From assembly GCF_021165955.1 (NCBI RefSeq), contig NZ_CP088952.1:558001-622000 (forward strand): a stretch of DNA of 64,000 nucleotides, read 5' to 3'. The translations under genes were made by a program, and so were the position numbers. The first letter of the stretch is position 1. Every line of letters starts with the position of its first letter. Shown piece by piece: positions 1 to 9,238 of the stretch. This DNA comes from Massilia endophytica (GTDB lineage Bacteria; Pseudomonadota; Gammaproteobacteria; Burkholderiales; Burkholderiaceae_D). A model generated the notes under the pieces. It saw only the letters and a list, made by a program, of their open reading frames with translations, did no database searches and was not told the DNA's origin.

Positions 1-271
1 AGCGCTGGTTGGCCTGGAAGGCATGGACCGCGTCACCGCGGGCAAGCTTGGCCTGGCCGGCATCAAGACGCTGGAGCAGTTTGCGGGTCTGGCCTACGAC
101 GAATTCGGCGCCATCCTGGCCCTGTCGACCGACCGCGCACGAGAACTGATTAAATCTGAGTTTGAAGATGTGACCGATGATGAAATGAAGCTGGTCGATG
201 CGAAGTACGACGACCGCGCCAAGGCCCTGCAAGGCAAGGCCTGGGCGGCAGCCGAATCCGCAAAGGCCTGA
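1..271 (+). CDS. nusA: NusA, C-terminal end (partial)
   Basis: Only the last 89 codons are in the window; the frame is open from base 2 and stops at 271. The encoded tail contains a helix-hairpin-helix-like segment (LAGIKTLEQFAGL) and an acidic end, as in the C-terminal acidic repeats of proteobacterial NusA. NusA binds RNA polymerase and nascent RNA and acts in pausing, termination and antitermination. The infB gene starts 44 bases downstream on the same strand, which is the conserved nusA-infB order and the main support for this call. The 5' part lies outside the window. Confidence 0.9.
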   Translation, partial: ALVGLEGMDRVTAGKLGLAGIKTLEQFAGLAYDEFGAILALSTDRARELIKSEFEDVTDDEMKLVDAKYDDRAKALQGKAWAAAESAKA

Positions 272-315
272 GTAGCACCCATATCATCTACGCGACACAT
301 AGAAAAGAGGACTGA

Positions 316-3177
316 ATGGCGAGTAACAACGTAGCCCAATTTGCCACCGAACTGAAGATGCCTGCAGATCTGCTGCTGACGCAGCTGCGTTCTGCTGGCG
401 TCGAAAAAAGTTCGGCGTCAGATCCATTGTCGAAAGATGATAAGGACAAGCTGCTGGAACACCTGCGCCGCACCCACGGCGCGGGCGAACAAACCGAAAA
501 GAAGAAAATCACGCTGACCCGCAAGGAAACCACCGAGATCAAGCAGGCCGACGCCACCGGCAAGTCGCGCACGATCCAGGTGGAGGTCCGCAAGAAGCGC
601 ACCTTCGTGCAGCGCGATGACCTGACCACGACCGCCGCCGCCGCGGCCTCCGCACCGGCCGCGCCGGTGATCGACGCCGCCGAACGCGCGCGCCGCGAGG
701 AAGAGGCGCGCCGCCAGGCCGAGCTGATCGCCCGCCAGGAAGCGGAACTGAAGGAAAAGCAGGAGCGCCTGGCCAAGCTGGACGCCGAGAAGGAAGCCCA
801 GGCCAAGGCCACCGCCGCGGCCGAAGCGGAAGCGAAGAAGCTGGCCGAAGCCGAAGCGAAGAAAGCCGCTGCCGAGAAGGCCGCTGCGGAGAAGGCCGGC
901 GCCGATGCCGCCGCCACCGCCGCCGCCGACAAGAAGCGCCAGGCCGATGCCGAGGAAGCGAAGAAGAAGGCCGAAGCCGCTGCCAAGGAAGCGGCCGAAC
1001 GCGCCGAGGCGACCGAGCGCGCACGCAAGGCCGTGGCCGACGAAGTGGCCCAGATCAAGGCCATGATGAACGCGCCGCGCCGCGTGGTGAAGGCGCCGGA
1101 ACCGGCGCCCGCCGCGGCCAAGCCGAAGACTGCCGAAGGCACGCTGCACAAGCCTGCGGACAAGAAGCCCGCAGCCGGTGCAACGGCCGAGAAGAAGGAC
1201 GACGCCAAGAAGGGCGACAAGAAGTCGATCAAGTCGGCCAATGTCTCCTCGACCTGGTCGGACGACGCCAAGAAGCGCGGCGCGCCCGGCGGCGGCCTGA
1301 AGGGCCGCGGCAATGCCGCAGCGCCGACCGGCCGCGACGGCTGGCGCAGCGGCGGCAAGGGCCGCCGCAACTCGCACCACGAGGAGCGCGAATCGAACTT
1401 CCAGGCGCCGACCGAAGCCATCGTCAAGGAAGTGCACGTGCCGGAGACCATCACGGTCGCCGAGCTGGCGCACAAGATGTCCGTCAAGGCCTCCGAGGTG
1501 ATCAAGCAGCTGATGAAGCTGGGCCAGATGTGCACCATCAACCAGGTGCTGGACCAGGAAACGGCGATGATCGTGGTGGAAGAGATGGGCCACAAGGCCT
1601 TCGCCGCCGCCGTGGACGATCCCGAAGCGCTGCTGGCCGACCAGGGCGAGCACGCCCACTTCGAGTCCTCGCCGCGCGCGCCGGTGGTGACCGTCATGGG
1701 CCACGTCGACCACGGCAAGACCTCGCTGCTGGACTACATCCGCCGCGCCAAGGTGGCCTCGGGTGAAGCGGGCGGCATTACGCAGCACATCGGCGCCTAC
1801 CACGTCGATACGCCGCGCGGCATGATCACCTTCCTCGATACGCCGGGTCACGAGGCCTTCACGGCCATGCGTGCACGCGGCGCCAAGGCGACCGACATCG
1901 TGATCCTGGTGGTGGCTGCCGACGACGGCGTGATGCCGCAGACGAAGGAAGCGATCGCCCACGCGAAAGCCGCGGGCGTGCCGCTGGTGGTGGCGATCAA
2001 CAAGATCGACAAGCCGGGCGGCAACCTCGAACGCGTGACGCAGGAACTGATCGCCGAAGGCGTGGTGCCGGAAGAATACGGCGGCGATTCGCCGTTCGTG
2101 CCGGTGTCCGCGAAGACCGGCCAGGGCATCGACTCCCTGCTGGAGAACGTGCTGCTGCAGGCCGAAGTGCTGGAACTGAAAGCCCCCGTGGAAGCGCCCG
2201 CGCGCGGCCTGGTGGTGGAAGCGCGCCTGGACAAGGGCCGCGGTCCCGTGGCCACGATCCTGGTGCAATCGGGCACCCTGAAGCGCGGCGACGTCGTGCT
2301 GGCCGGCTCCTCCTATGGCCGCGTGCGCGCCATGCTGGACGAGAACGGCAAGGCGATCAACGAGGCCGGTCCTTCCATTCCGGTGGAGATCCAGGGCCTG
2401 ACCGAAGTGCCGGCCGCCGGCGAAGAAGCCATGGTGATGGCGGACGAGCGCAAGGCGCGCGAGATCGGCCTGTTCCGTCAAGGTAAGTTCCGCGACGTGA
2501 AGCTGGCCAAGCAGCAGGCCGCAAAGCTGGAGAACATGTTCGACCAGATGGCCGAAGGCGAAGTGAAGAACCTGCCGCTGATCGTCAAGACCGACGTGCA
2601 GGGTTCGCAGGAAGCGCTGGTGGGCTCCCTGCAGAAGCTCTCGACCTCCGAAGTGCGCGTGCAGATCGTGCACGCCGCGGTGGGCGGCATCTCGGAATCG
2701 GACGTCAACCTGGCAGTTGCGTCGAAGGCCGTCATCATCGGCTTCAACGCCCGTGCCGATGCGCAGGCGCGCAAGCTGGCCGAGGCCAACGGTGTGGATA
2801 TCCGCTACTACAACATCATCTACGACGCGATCGAAGAGGTGAAGGCGGCGATGTCGGGCATGCTGGCGCCGGAGAAGCGCGAGCACGTCACCGGCCAGGT
2901 GGAAATCCGCCAGGTCATCCTGGTGTCCAAGGTCGGCGCGATTGCGGGCTGCCTGGTCACGGACGGCGTGGTCAAGCGCTCCTCGTCCGTACGCCTGCTG
3001 CGCAACAACATCGTGGTGTGGACCGGCGAGATCGACTCGCTCAAGCGCTTCAAGGACGACGCGAAAGAAGTGCGCGCCGGCCTGGAATGCGGCCTGTCGC
3101 TCAAGGGCTACAACGACATCGAAGTCGGCGATACGCTGGAAGTCTTCGAAGTGCAGGAAATCGCCCGTACGCTGTAA
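316..3177 (+). CDS. infB: Translation initiation factor IF-2
   Basis: A 953-residue GTPase that brings initiator fMet-tRNA to the 30S subunit and promotes subunit joining. A short N-terminal IF2_N domain comes first. It is followed by a long, low-complexity Ala/Lys/Glu-rich linker (about residues 100-290), then a second IF2_N-like segment (about 375-425). The G domain has G1 GHVDHGKT near residue 462, G3 DTPGHEAF near 508 and G4 NKID near 562. Domains II-IV and the initiator-tRNA-binding C-domain follow. Length and linker match the long IF-2 form of betaproteobacteria. The start is preceded by AAAAGAGG. It sits between nusA and rbfA in the classic order, so co-transcription is likely. Confidence 0.98.
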   Translation: MASNNVAQFATELKMPADLLLTQLRSAGVEKSSASDPLSKDDKDKLLEHLRRTHGAGEQTEKKKITLTRKETTEIKQADATGKSRTIQVEVRKKRTFVQRDDLTTTAAAAASAPAAPVIDAAERARREEEARRQAELIARQEAELKEKQERLAKLDAEKEAQAKATAAAEAEAKKLAEAEAKKAAAEKAAAEKAGADAAATAAADKKRQADAEEAKKKAEAAAKEAAERAEATERARKAVADEVAQIKAMMNAPRRVVKAPEPAPAAAKPKTAEGTLHKPADKKPAAGATAEKKDDAKKGDKKSIKSANVSSTWSDDAKKRGAPGGGLKGRGNAAAPTGRDGWRSGGKGRRNSHHEERESNFQAPTEAIVKEVHVPETITVAELAHKMSVKASEVIKQLMKLGQMCTINQVLDQETAMIVVEEMGHKAFAAAVDDPEALLADQGEHAHFESSPRAPVVTVMGHVDHGKTSLLDYIRRAKVASGEAGGITQHIGAYHVDTPRGMITFLDTPGHEAFTAMRARGAKATDIVILVVAADDGVMPQTKEAIAHAKAAGVPLVVAINKIDKPGGNLERVTQELIAEGVVPEEYGGDSPFVPVSAKTGQGIDSLLENVLLQAEVLELKAPVEAPARGLVVEARLDKGRGPVATILVQSGTLKRGDVVLAGSSYGRVRAMLDENGKAINEAGPSIPVEIQGLTEVPAAGEEAMVMADERKAREIGLFRQGKFRDVKLAKQQAAKLENMFDQMAEGEVKNLPLIVKTDVQGSQEALVGSLQKLSTSEVRVQIVHAAVGGISESDVNLAVASKAVIIGFNARADAQARKLAEANGVDIRYYNIIYDAIEEVKAAMSGMLAPEKREHVTGQVEIRQVILVSKVGAIAGCLVTDGVVKRSSSVRLLRNNIVVWTGEIDSLKRFKDDAKEVRAGLECGLSLKGYNDIEVGDTLEVFEVQEIARTL

Positions 3178-3198
3178 GGCGTCTGGCAGCACACACGT

Positions 3199-3249
3199 GG
3201 CGGGCGCCGCCCGTCCTGCGCAAGAGCGTGGGGCAGGGCGGCGCCCGCC
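3199..3249 (+). promoter_or_regulatory. 14-bp perfect inverted repeat between infB and rbfA
   Basis: Bases 3199-3212 and 3236-3249 are exact reverse complements, all but one pair being G-C, with a 23-nt loop. No T-run follows, so it does not look like an intrinsic terminator. It could be a processing or stability stem in the nusA-infB-rbfA mRNA. Confidence 0.5.
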
Positions 3250-3272
3250 AGTATTTTTACCGGTAATACATC

Positions 3273-3665
3273 ATGGCCAAACATAGCAAATCCATCCCGG
3301 CGCGCGGCCTGCGCGTGGCCGACCAGATCCAGAAAGACCTGTCCGAGCTGATCGCCTTCGAACTGAAGGACCCGCGCGTGGGCATGATCACGCTGGCCGA
3401 AGTCCAGCTCACGCCGGACTACGCGCACGCCAAGATCTACTTCACGATGCTGAAGGACGATCCCGAGTCCGTGAAGAACACGCTGGCGGGGCTCAACGCC
3501 GCGGCGGGCTACCTGCGCAACCAGCTGGGCAAGCGCCTGCACATCCATACCCTGCCGCAGCTGCACTTCGTGCACGATACCTCGGCGGCGCGCGGCATGG
3601 CCATATCGGCCCTGATCGACCAGGCCAACGCCTCCCGCGCGGCCGACGCCGACGAGCAGGAATGA
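3273..3665 (+). CDS. rbfA: 30S ribosome-binding factor RbfA
   Basis: A 130-residue protein of the RbfA family, which binds the 30S subunit near helix 1 of 16S rRNA and assists late maturation and cold adaptation. The single KH-like domain fills the protein; typical segments are RVADQIQKDLSELI near the start, KDPRVGMITLAEVQLTPDY and the conserved LPQLHFVHD near the end. A shortened C-terminal tail ends in acidic residues. It lies 95 bases after infB, and its stop codon overlaps the truB start (ATGA), so translation of the two is probably coupled. Confidence 0.97.
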   Translation: MAKHSKSIPARGLRVADQIQKDLSELIAFELKDPRVGMITLAEVQLTPDYAHAKIYFTMLKDDPESVKNTLAGLNAAAGYLRNQLGKRLHIHTLPQLHFVHDTSAARGMAISALIDQANASRAADADEQE

Positions 3666-4582
3666 CGCAGGCGAAGGTCAAGCGCGTCCGCGACCTCGTG
3701 GACGGCGTGCTGCTGCTCGACAAGCCGGTAGGCCTGTCGTCGAACGATGCCCTGATCAAGGCCAAGCGGGTCTTCAACGCGAAGAAGGCGGGCCATACCG
3801 GCACCCTCGATCCCTTTGCGACGGGCCTGCTGCCCCTGTGCTTCGGCGAAGCCACCAAGTTCTCGCAGGACCTGCTGGAGGCGGACAAGACCTACCTCAC
3901 GACCGTGCATCTCGGCGTGCGCACGGACACGGGCGACACCGAAGGCCAGGTGCTGGAAACGCGCGAGGTGAACGTCACCGAGGCGCAGATCGCGGAGGTG
4001 CTGGCGCGCTTCCGCGGCCCCATTGCCCAGGTGCCGCCGATGTACTCGGCCCTGAAGCGCGACGGCAAGCCCCTGTACGAATACGCGCGCGAAGGCATCG
4101 TGCTCGAACGCGAGGCGCGGCAGGTGGTGATCCACAAGCTGGAGCTGGTCTCCTACGAGGCGCCCTACCTGAAGCTGGAAGTCAGCTGCAGCAAGGGCAC
4201 CTATATCCGCGTGCTGGGCGAAGACATCGGCGCGGCGCTGGGCTGCGGCGCCCACCTGAACGCCCTGCGGCGCATCCAGGTCGGCGCGCTGAAGGCCGAG
4301 CACATGGTCACGCTGGAAGAGCTGACTGCGCATGCGGCGCCATTGACCCTGCTGTCGCCGGTGGACGCATTGCTGTCCAGTTTCCCCGCTGTCGAGCTGA
4401 CGCCCGAGCTGGCGAAGCGCTTCCTGCAAGGCCAGCGCCTGCCGCTGGGCAAGGAGCCCGCCGTCACGGTGCCCGGGCACAAGGGCCGCGTGCGCGTCTA
4501 CAGCGACGGCCGCCTGCTCGGCACAGCCCAGCTGCAGGACTTCTCCATTCTCGCACCCGAACGCCTTATCGCCGCCCAGTAG
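3662..4582 (+). CDS. truB: tRNA pseudouridine(55) synthase TruB
   Basis: A 306-residue synthase that converts U55 in the T-loop of tRNAs to pseudouridine. The catalytic motif GTLDPFATG is present with Asp50 as the expected nucleophile. Other family segments are DKPVGLSSNDAL, the VPPMYSALK region and a C-terminal PUA-like domain. The ATG overlaps the rbfA stop by four bases. Position after infB-rbfA is the standard gene order in proteobacteria. Confidence 0.97.
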   Translation: MTQAKVKRVRDLVDGVLLLDKPVGLSSNDALIKAKRVFNAKKAGHTGTLDPFATGLLPLCFGEATKFSQDLLEADKTYLTTVHLGVRTDTGDTEGQVLETREVNVTEAQIAEVLARFRGPIAQVPPMYSALKRDGKPLYEYAREGIVLEREARQVVIHKLELVSYEAPYLKLEVSCSKGTYIRVLGEDIGAALGCGAHLNALRRIQVGALKAEHMVTLEELTAHAAPLTLLSPVDALLSSFPAVELTPELAKRFLQGQRLPLGKEPAVTVPGHKGRVRVYSDGRLLGTAQLQDFSILAPERLIAAQ

Positions 4583-4586
4583 CTGG

Positions 4587-4612
4587 TTGCGTGCGGTGCA
4601 GCATGCTATACT
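4587..4612 (+). promoter_or_regulatory. typA: Possible typA promoter
   Basis: In the 80-base gap between truB and typA, TATACT at 4607-4612 is a good sigma-70 -10 match about 50 bases before the typA start. The upstream -35 (around 4584-4590, TGGTTG) is weak. This suggests typA has its own transcript besides any read-through. Confidence 0.35.
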
Positions 4613-4662
4613 AGTGGGTTCAGTGCACCCGCACTCGCAGTTTTTCTGTCAATACATCCATC

Positions 4663-6498
4663 ATGTCTAATACTAAACGCGCAATTCGTAATATCGCCAT
4701 CATCGCTCACGTTGACCATGGCAAGACCACCCTCGTGGACCAGCTGCTGCGCCAGTCGGGCACCTTCCGCGAAAACCAGCAGGTCGATACCCGCGTCATG
4801 GACTCGAACGATCTCGAAAAAGAGCGCGGCATTACGATTCTGTCGAAGAATTGCGCAGTCGAGTACGAGGGCACGCACATCAACATCGTCGACACCCCCG
4901 GCCACGCCGACTTCGGCGGCGAGGTGGAGCGCGTGCTGTCCATGGTGGACTCGGTGCTGCTGCTGGTCGACGCCCAGGAAGGCCCGATGCCGCAGACCCG
5001 CTTCGTGACCCGCAAGGCGCTGGCCCTGGGCCTGAAGCCTATCGTCGTGGTGAACAAGATCGACCGTCCGGGCGCGCGCGCCGACTGGGCCATCAACCAG
5101 ACCTTCGAACTGTTCGACAAGCTGGGCGCCACCGATGAACAGCTGGACTTCCCCATCGTCTACGCCTCGGGCCTGAACGGCTACGCCGGCATGACCGAAG
5201 ACGTGCGCGGCGGCGACATGAAGCCGCTGTTCGAAGCCATCCTGAAGTACGTGCCGGTGCGCGACGACAATCCGGACGGCCCGCTGCAGATGCAGATCAC
5301 TTCCCTCGACTACTCCTCCTACGTGGGCAAGATCGGCATCGGCCGCGTGTCCCGCGGCCGCATCAAGGCCGGCCAGGACGTGGTGGTGGTGGACGGCCCC
5401 GGCGCAACCCCGATCAAAGGCCGCGTCAACCAGGTGCTGAACTTCAAGGGCCTGGAGCGCGTGCTGGTGGACGAAGCCGTCGCCGGCGACATCATCCTGA
5501 TCAACGGTATCGAGGAAATCGGCATCGGCTCCACCGTCTGCGCCGTGGACACTCCTGACCCGCTGCCGATGCTGACCGTCGACGAGCCCACCCTGACCAT
5601 GAACTTCATGGTCAACACCTCGCCGCTGGCTGGCCGCGAAGGCAAGTTCGTGACCTCGCGCCAGCTGCGCGACCGCCTGGACAAGGAACTGAAATCGAAC
5701 GTGGCGCTGCGCGTTGCGCCGACCGACGACGACACGATCTTCGAAGTGTCCGGCCGCGGCGAACTGCACCTGACCATCCTGCTGGAGAACATGCGCCGCG
5801 AAGGCTTTGAGCTGGCCGTGTCGCGTCCGCGCGTGGTGTTCAAGATGGTGGACGGCGTGCGCCACGAGCCCTACGAGATGCTGAGCGTCGACGTGGAAGA
5901 GGCGAACCAGGGCGGCGTGATGGAAGAACTGGGCCGCCGCCGTGGCGACCTGCAGAACATGGAATCGGACGGCAAGGGCCGCGTGCGCCTCGAGTACCGC
6001 ATTCCTGCCCGTGGCCTGATCGGCTTCCAGGGCGACTTCATGACCCTGACCCGCGGCACCGGCCTGATGAGCCACGTGTTCGACGCCTACGCTCCGGTCG
6101 ATACCAGCAAGGGCGAACTGGCGGGCCGCCGCAATGGCGTGCTGATCTCGCAGGACGACGGCGCCGCCGTCGCCTACGCCCTGTGGAAACTGCAGGACCG
6201 CGGCCGCATGTTCGTGTCGCACAACGACCCTGTGTACGAAGGCATGATCATCGGTATCCACTCGCGCGACAACGACCTGGTGGTGAACCCGATCAAGGGC
6301 AAGCAGCTGACCAACGTGCGCGCCTCGGGCACCGACGAAGCCGTGCGCCTGGTGCCGCCGATCCAGCTGTCGCTGGAATACGCCGTGGAGTTCATCGAGG
6401 ACGACGAGCTGGTGGAAATCACGCCGAAGTCGATCCGCCTGCGCAAGCGCTTCCTGAAGGAGCATGAGCGCAAGAAGGCCTCGCGCGAAGGCGCGTAA
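4663..6498 (+). CDS. typA: Ribosome-associated GTPase TypA/BipA
   Basis: A 611-residue translational GTPase of the TypA/BipA family, which binds the 70S ribosome at the EF-G site and acts in 50S assembly and stress or cold growth. G1 AHVDHGKTTL is close to the N-terminus, with the switch segment ERGITILSKN, G3 DTPGHADFGGEVER and G4 NKIDRPGAR. Domains II, III, V and the family-specific C-terminal domain (SRDNDLVVNPIKGKQLTN) are all present, and the length is normal. It follows truB and ends at a palindromic terminator-like repeat. Confidence 0.97.
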   Translation: MSNTKRAIRNIAIIAHVDHGKTTLVDQLLRQSGTFRENQQVDTRVMDSNDLEKERGITILSKNCAVEYEGTHINIVDTPGHADFGGEVERVLSMVDSVLLLVDAQEGPMPQTRFVTRKALALGLKPIVVVNKIDRPGARADWAINQTFELFDKLGATDEQLDFPIVYASGLNGYAGMTEDVRGGDMKPLFEAILKYVPVRDDNPDGPLQMQITSLDYSSYVGKIGIGRVSRGRIKAGQDVVVVDGPGATPIKGRVNQVLNFKGLERVLVDEAVAGDIILINGIEEIGIGSTVCAVDTPDPLPMLTVDEPTLTMNFMVNTSPLAGREGKFVTSRQLRDRLDKELKSNVALRVAPTDDDTIFEVSGRGELHLTILLENMRREGFELAVSRPRVVFKMVDGVRHEPYEMLSVDVEEANQGGVMEELGRRRGDLQNMESDGKGRVRLEYRIPARGLIGFQGDFMTLTRGTGLMSHVFDAYAPVDTSKGELAGRRNGVLISQDDGAAVAYALWKLQDRGRMFVSHNDPVYEGMIIGIHSRDNDLVVNPIKGKQLTNVRASGTDEAVRLVPPIQLSLEYAVEFIEDDELVEITPKSIRLRKRFLKEHERKKASREGA

Positions 6499-6511
6499 GC
6501 GCCGGGATAAT

Positions 6512-6595
6512 CCGTCGCTCCCGCGCAGGCGGGAGCCCAGGAGCGCCACGACAAACCCCTGGGTTCCTGCCTTCGCGGGAACGACGGGGTTTTTT
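6512..6595 (+). repeat. Long inverted repeat acting as terminator
   Basis: Bases 6512-6541 and 6558-6587 are inverted copies (26 of 30 positions match), with the core TCCCGCG-n-AGGC-n-GGA-n-CCCAGG. A T6 run follows at 6590-6595, so the structure can terminate the typA transcript. The sequence type (ends in CGTCG, middle CCCGCGAAGGC) resembles dispersed palindromic repeats common between genes in high-GC Gram-negative genomes; that resemblance is from memory, not from a search. Confidence 0.7.
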
Positions 6596-6597
6596 CG

Positions 6598-8856
6598 TTA
6601 ACGGCCCATCGGCATCGCGCCGGGTGGCGGCCCCATGCCCGGCCCACCCTGGCGCACCATCATGCCATCCGGTCCGCCGAAGCGGTAGGACAGGCCGAGG
6701 TAAGCCACACGCCCGTCGAAGCGGCGCAGGCTGTGCTCGCGCAGCATGGCGGTATTGGTGATGACTTCGATCTCGCGCGTGGAGAACACGTCGCTCACAT
6801 TCAGCACCGTTGCCAGGCGCGGCGTGAAGCTGTGGCGCCAGGTGGCGCTGACCATGTTGCTCGGCTGGCGGTAGCCTTGGCCCAGCAGGGTTTTGCCCTG
6901 CGCCTGGATGGCAGTCTGCAGCATGTCGGCAGGCGTGGCCTGCCAGTTCAGGCGGAACTGGCCGGTGAGGGCGGTGGCCGTGTGCTTCGCGTCCGGCTGG
7001 CCGGCCACGGCCACGTTCTGTTCGATGAAGGCGAGGTTGCCGCTCGTGTTCAAGGTGAGGGTAGGCGTCACCTTGCCGCTCAAGGTGAATTCGAGGCCGC
7101 CGGAACGGTTGCTGCCCACATTGTCGCGCGTGGTCAGCAGCACGGTCTCGCTGATGAAGACCTTGCGTTCCAGGATGGAGTCGCTCTCCTTGCGGTAGTA
7201 GCCGCGCAGGTTGGTGTTCACGGCGCCGAACTTCGTTTCGTAGCCCAGTTCGAAGGAATCGGTCTCGGCGGGCTTCAGCTGCGGGTTGCCGGAGGAGACA
7301 TTGAACTCGTCGCCATAGCGCACGAAGGGATTCAGGTCGCCCGCGCCGGGACGGCGGATGCGGTGAGCATAGGCGAAGCGGATATTGGCGTCCTCGGTGG
7401 CCTTGTAGGTGGCGAAGAAGCTCGGAATCACGTTGAAGTAGCTGTTCTTCGCGAAGATCTGCGTGGTGAACTGGCGGATGTCCGCATCCGTGTATTCGGC
7501 GCGCAGGCCGCCCTGCATGCCCCAGCGCTCGTTCAGGCGCATCTGGTAGGAGCCGTAGAGCGCATACACCGACTCCTTCAGCTGGAACAGGTTGGTGCGC
7601 ATGGCGTTCACCACCTCGGCCTGCGTGGCAGGGTTGATGTCGAAGTAGCGGTAGTCGAGCGTGTTGCGGTTGCTCGCCACCTTGTAGCCGAGCTTCAGGA
7701 TGCCTTGCTCGTCCGGCCGCTCGTAGTCGCCCGTGAAATCGGCGATGCGGTTCCCGTTGCGCGTATCCTGGCCGCTGCGCGCGTCGGGCAGGCCGCGGGG
7801 ATTGACGGTGTAGCTGTTGCGGTAGCCGTAATCGCCCGTGGTCTCCGAGCCGGAGATGCGCAGGTCCACTTTCAGGTTCTCGCCTTGCAGCTCGCCCTTG
7901 TGGTCCCAGCGCCCGCCCACCGCGTAATTGCGGCTGCTGCCTTCGCGCTGCGAGCTGCGGAGGTAGTCCTCCACCGTGCTCCCGTCTTCGCCGAGCGTGC
8001 GGTAGCGGTTCCAGTCGCTGCCGTCGTTGGTGCGGAAGGCGAGATTGAGGTTCGCGTTCAGCGTGTCCTTGTCGCCCAGGTTGTAGCGGTAGGCGCCGAA
8101 CATGCCCGCCGATTCGTTCATGCCCTTGCCGCTCGAATCCACGGTGCTGCGCGTGATGGCGCCCGTGACGGGATGGATGCGCTCGCGGCGCGTCTCGCCC
8201 ACCGAATCCAGTCCATCGCGCCGCAGGAACATGCCGCCCTGAACGCCATGGCGGCCCTCGTTGTAGCTGCCGTTGAGGGAGCTGTTGTAGCGGCCATCGG
8301 GGCCCGCATTCGCATTCACGACGCCGAAGCCGCCCGCGCGCCGCTCGCGCCGCATCACCAGGTTCAGGATGGGACCGCCGCCGCCTTCGTTGCCGAACTG
8401 CGCGCCGGGATTGTTGATCACTTCAACGGATTCGATATCGTCAGACGGAATCGATTGCAGGGCAGGGCCGCGGTTCTCGCCCTGCAGCATGGCGGAAGGC
8501 TTGCCGTCCACAAGGATCTGCACATTGCGGTTGCCGCGCAGTGCCACCGAGCCGTCCGGGTCCACGGTCACGGAAGGCACGTTCTGCAGCGCCTCCGCCG
8601 CGGAGCTGCTGCTGCTCGCGGCGTCCTGCTTCACGTCGTAGACCTGGCGGTCGATGCGGTTGGTCGGGCGTTCGGCGGACACGGTCACGCTGGACATCGG
8701 CGCGGCCTGGACAGGTTCGCTGCCGGTGACGGGAGCGGCGGGTTTTGCGTCCTTTGCTGGAACCGGCGGGGCGGAAGGCGTGGTCTGGGCAAGTGCGGCG
8801 CCTGCGCACAGCAGCAGGGCGCCCGCGCTGTGGCGGGGCTGGAGAATAGGTTTCAT
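6598..8856 (-). CDS. TonB-dependent outer-membrane receptor
   Basis: A 752-residue outer-membrane receptor of the outer-membrane-beta-barrel type. A signal peptide (residues 1-23, ending ALAQ) and a Pro/Ala-rich spacer lead to a TonB-box-like SSVTVSAE. The plug domain follows with ALRGNRNVQILVDGKPSA and IESVEVINNPGAQFGNEGGGG, then a long beta-barrel. The protein ends in a Gly/Met/Pro-rich tail (about 20 residues) after the last strand YLGLSYRFGG, which is unusual because most barrels end in an aromatic residue. Substrate unknown; no transport partner lies beside it. Confidence 0.85.
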   Translation of the reverse strand: MKPILQPRHSAGALLLCAGAALAQTTPSAPPVPAKDAKPAAPVTGSEPVQAAPMSSVTVSAERPTNRIDRQVYDVKQDAASSSSSAAEALQNVPSVTVDPDGSVALRGNRNVQILVDGKPSAMLQGENRGPALQSIPSDDIESVEVINNPGAQFGNEGGGGPILNLVMRRERRAGGFGVVNANAGPDGRYNSSLNGSYNEGRHGVQGGMFLRRDGLDSVGETRRERIHPVTGAITRSTVDSSGKGMNESAGMFGAYRYNLGDKDTLNANLNLAFRTNDGSDWNRYRTLGEDGSTVEDYLRSSQREGSSRNYAVGGRWDHKGELQGENLKVDLRISGSETTGDYGYRNSYTVNPRGLPDARSGQDTRNGNRIADFTGDYERPDEQGILKLGYKVASNRNTLDYRYFDINPATQAEVVNAMRTNLFQLKESVYALYGSYQMRLNERWGMQGGLRAEYTDADIRQFTTQIFAKNSYFNVIPSFFATYKATEDANIRFAYAHRIRRPGAGDLNPFVRYGDEFNVSSGNPQLKPAETDSFELGYETKFGAVNTNLRGYYRKESDSILERKVFISETVLLTTRDNVGSNRSGGLEFTLSGKVTPTLTLNTSGNLAFIEQNVAVAGQPDAKHTATALTGQFRLNWQATPADMLQTAIQAQGKTLLGQGYRQPSNMVSATWRHSFTPRLATVLNVSDVFSTREIEVITNTAMLREHSLRRFDGRVAYLGLSYRFGGPDGMMVRQGGPGMGPPPGAMPMGR

Positions 8857-8932
8857 AGGCCGCCGATTCTAGCGGATTGTCTTTACGGAAATATGTCAGA
8901 TTTGTAACAGCGCAGGCGGCCGCGGATGCCGG

Positions 8933-8938
8933 TATAAT
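8933..8938 (+). promoter_or_regulatory. dusA: Native dusA -10 element
   Basis: TATAAT at 8933-8938 lies 30 bases before the original dusA ATG (8969). The -35 region is poor. Because the island is inserted in the first codons of dusA, this promoter now drives only a 24-codon stub on the attL side. Confidence 0.5.
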
Positions 8939-8968
8939 GTCGGGTCCTCCCTTGACCGCACGCCCATC

Positions 8969-9043
8969 ATGACCGACACCGCAACGACTCCCGCTCCCAG
9001 CGGCCGCCGCCTGTCCGTGGCGCCGATGATGGACTGGACGTAA
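8969..9043 (+). pseudogene. dusA: Displaced 5' end of dusA
   Basis: An ATG at 8969 opens a 24-codon frame ending SVAPMMDWT and then a TAA created by island sequence. The same SVAPMMDWT is found in the complete dusA further right, followed by DRHCRVFHR. These codons are therefore the original first codons of dusA, cut off when the island integrated. The remainder of the gene resumes after attR at 15736. Confidence 0.93.
9023..9039 (+). other. attL core of the dusA island
   Basis: The 17-bp sequence CCGATGATGGACTGGAC is repeated exactly at 15719-15735. It encodes PMMDW plus one base on each side within dusA. The bases flanking the repeat differ on both sides, so 17 bp is the full identity block. 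Confidence 0.92.
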
Positions 9044-9075
9044 AGTTCAGTATCCATGCGGGTTTCAAGGGGTTC

Positions 9076-9111
9076 GTGTGCAATCTGTGTGCACTCATCC
9101 ATTGGTGTGCA
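9076..9111 (+). repeat. Three GTGTGCA repeats near attL
   Basis: GTGTGCA occurs at 9076-9082, 9087-9093 and 9105-9111, all in the same orientation, 37-72 bases inside attL. The same heptamer occurs three times inside attR. The arrangement is that of integrase arm-type binding sites. Confidence 0.55.
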
Positions 9112-9238
9112 GGACGTGTTTGGCCTAGTGGGATTTCAAAAAATAAAAAATTTACTCTAGGGCGAGAGGGCTGCTTGACACGGCATGCCGGGAGATTGTG
9201 TTTCCACCCGGAAATTTTCAAATATCGACAGGGTGCTG

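Noticed and set aside
418..3192. 924-codon open frame antisense to infB
   Set aside because: High-GC shadow frame with runs of His, Arg and Gly; the plus-strand IF-2 is certain.
4606..6549. 647-codon frame antisense to typA
   Set aside because: Shadow of TypA, composition His/Ala/Arg-rich, no start signals.
6733..8907. 724-codon frame antisense to the TonB receptor
   Set aside because: Low-complexity Ala/Val/Arg/His composition and no domain; opposite strand encodes a complete receptor.
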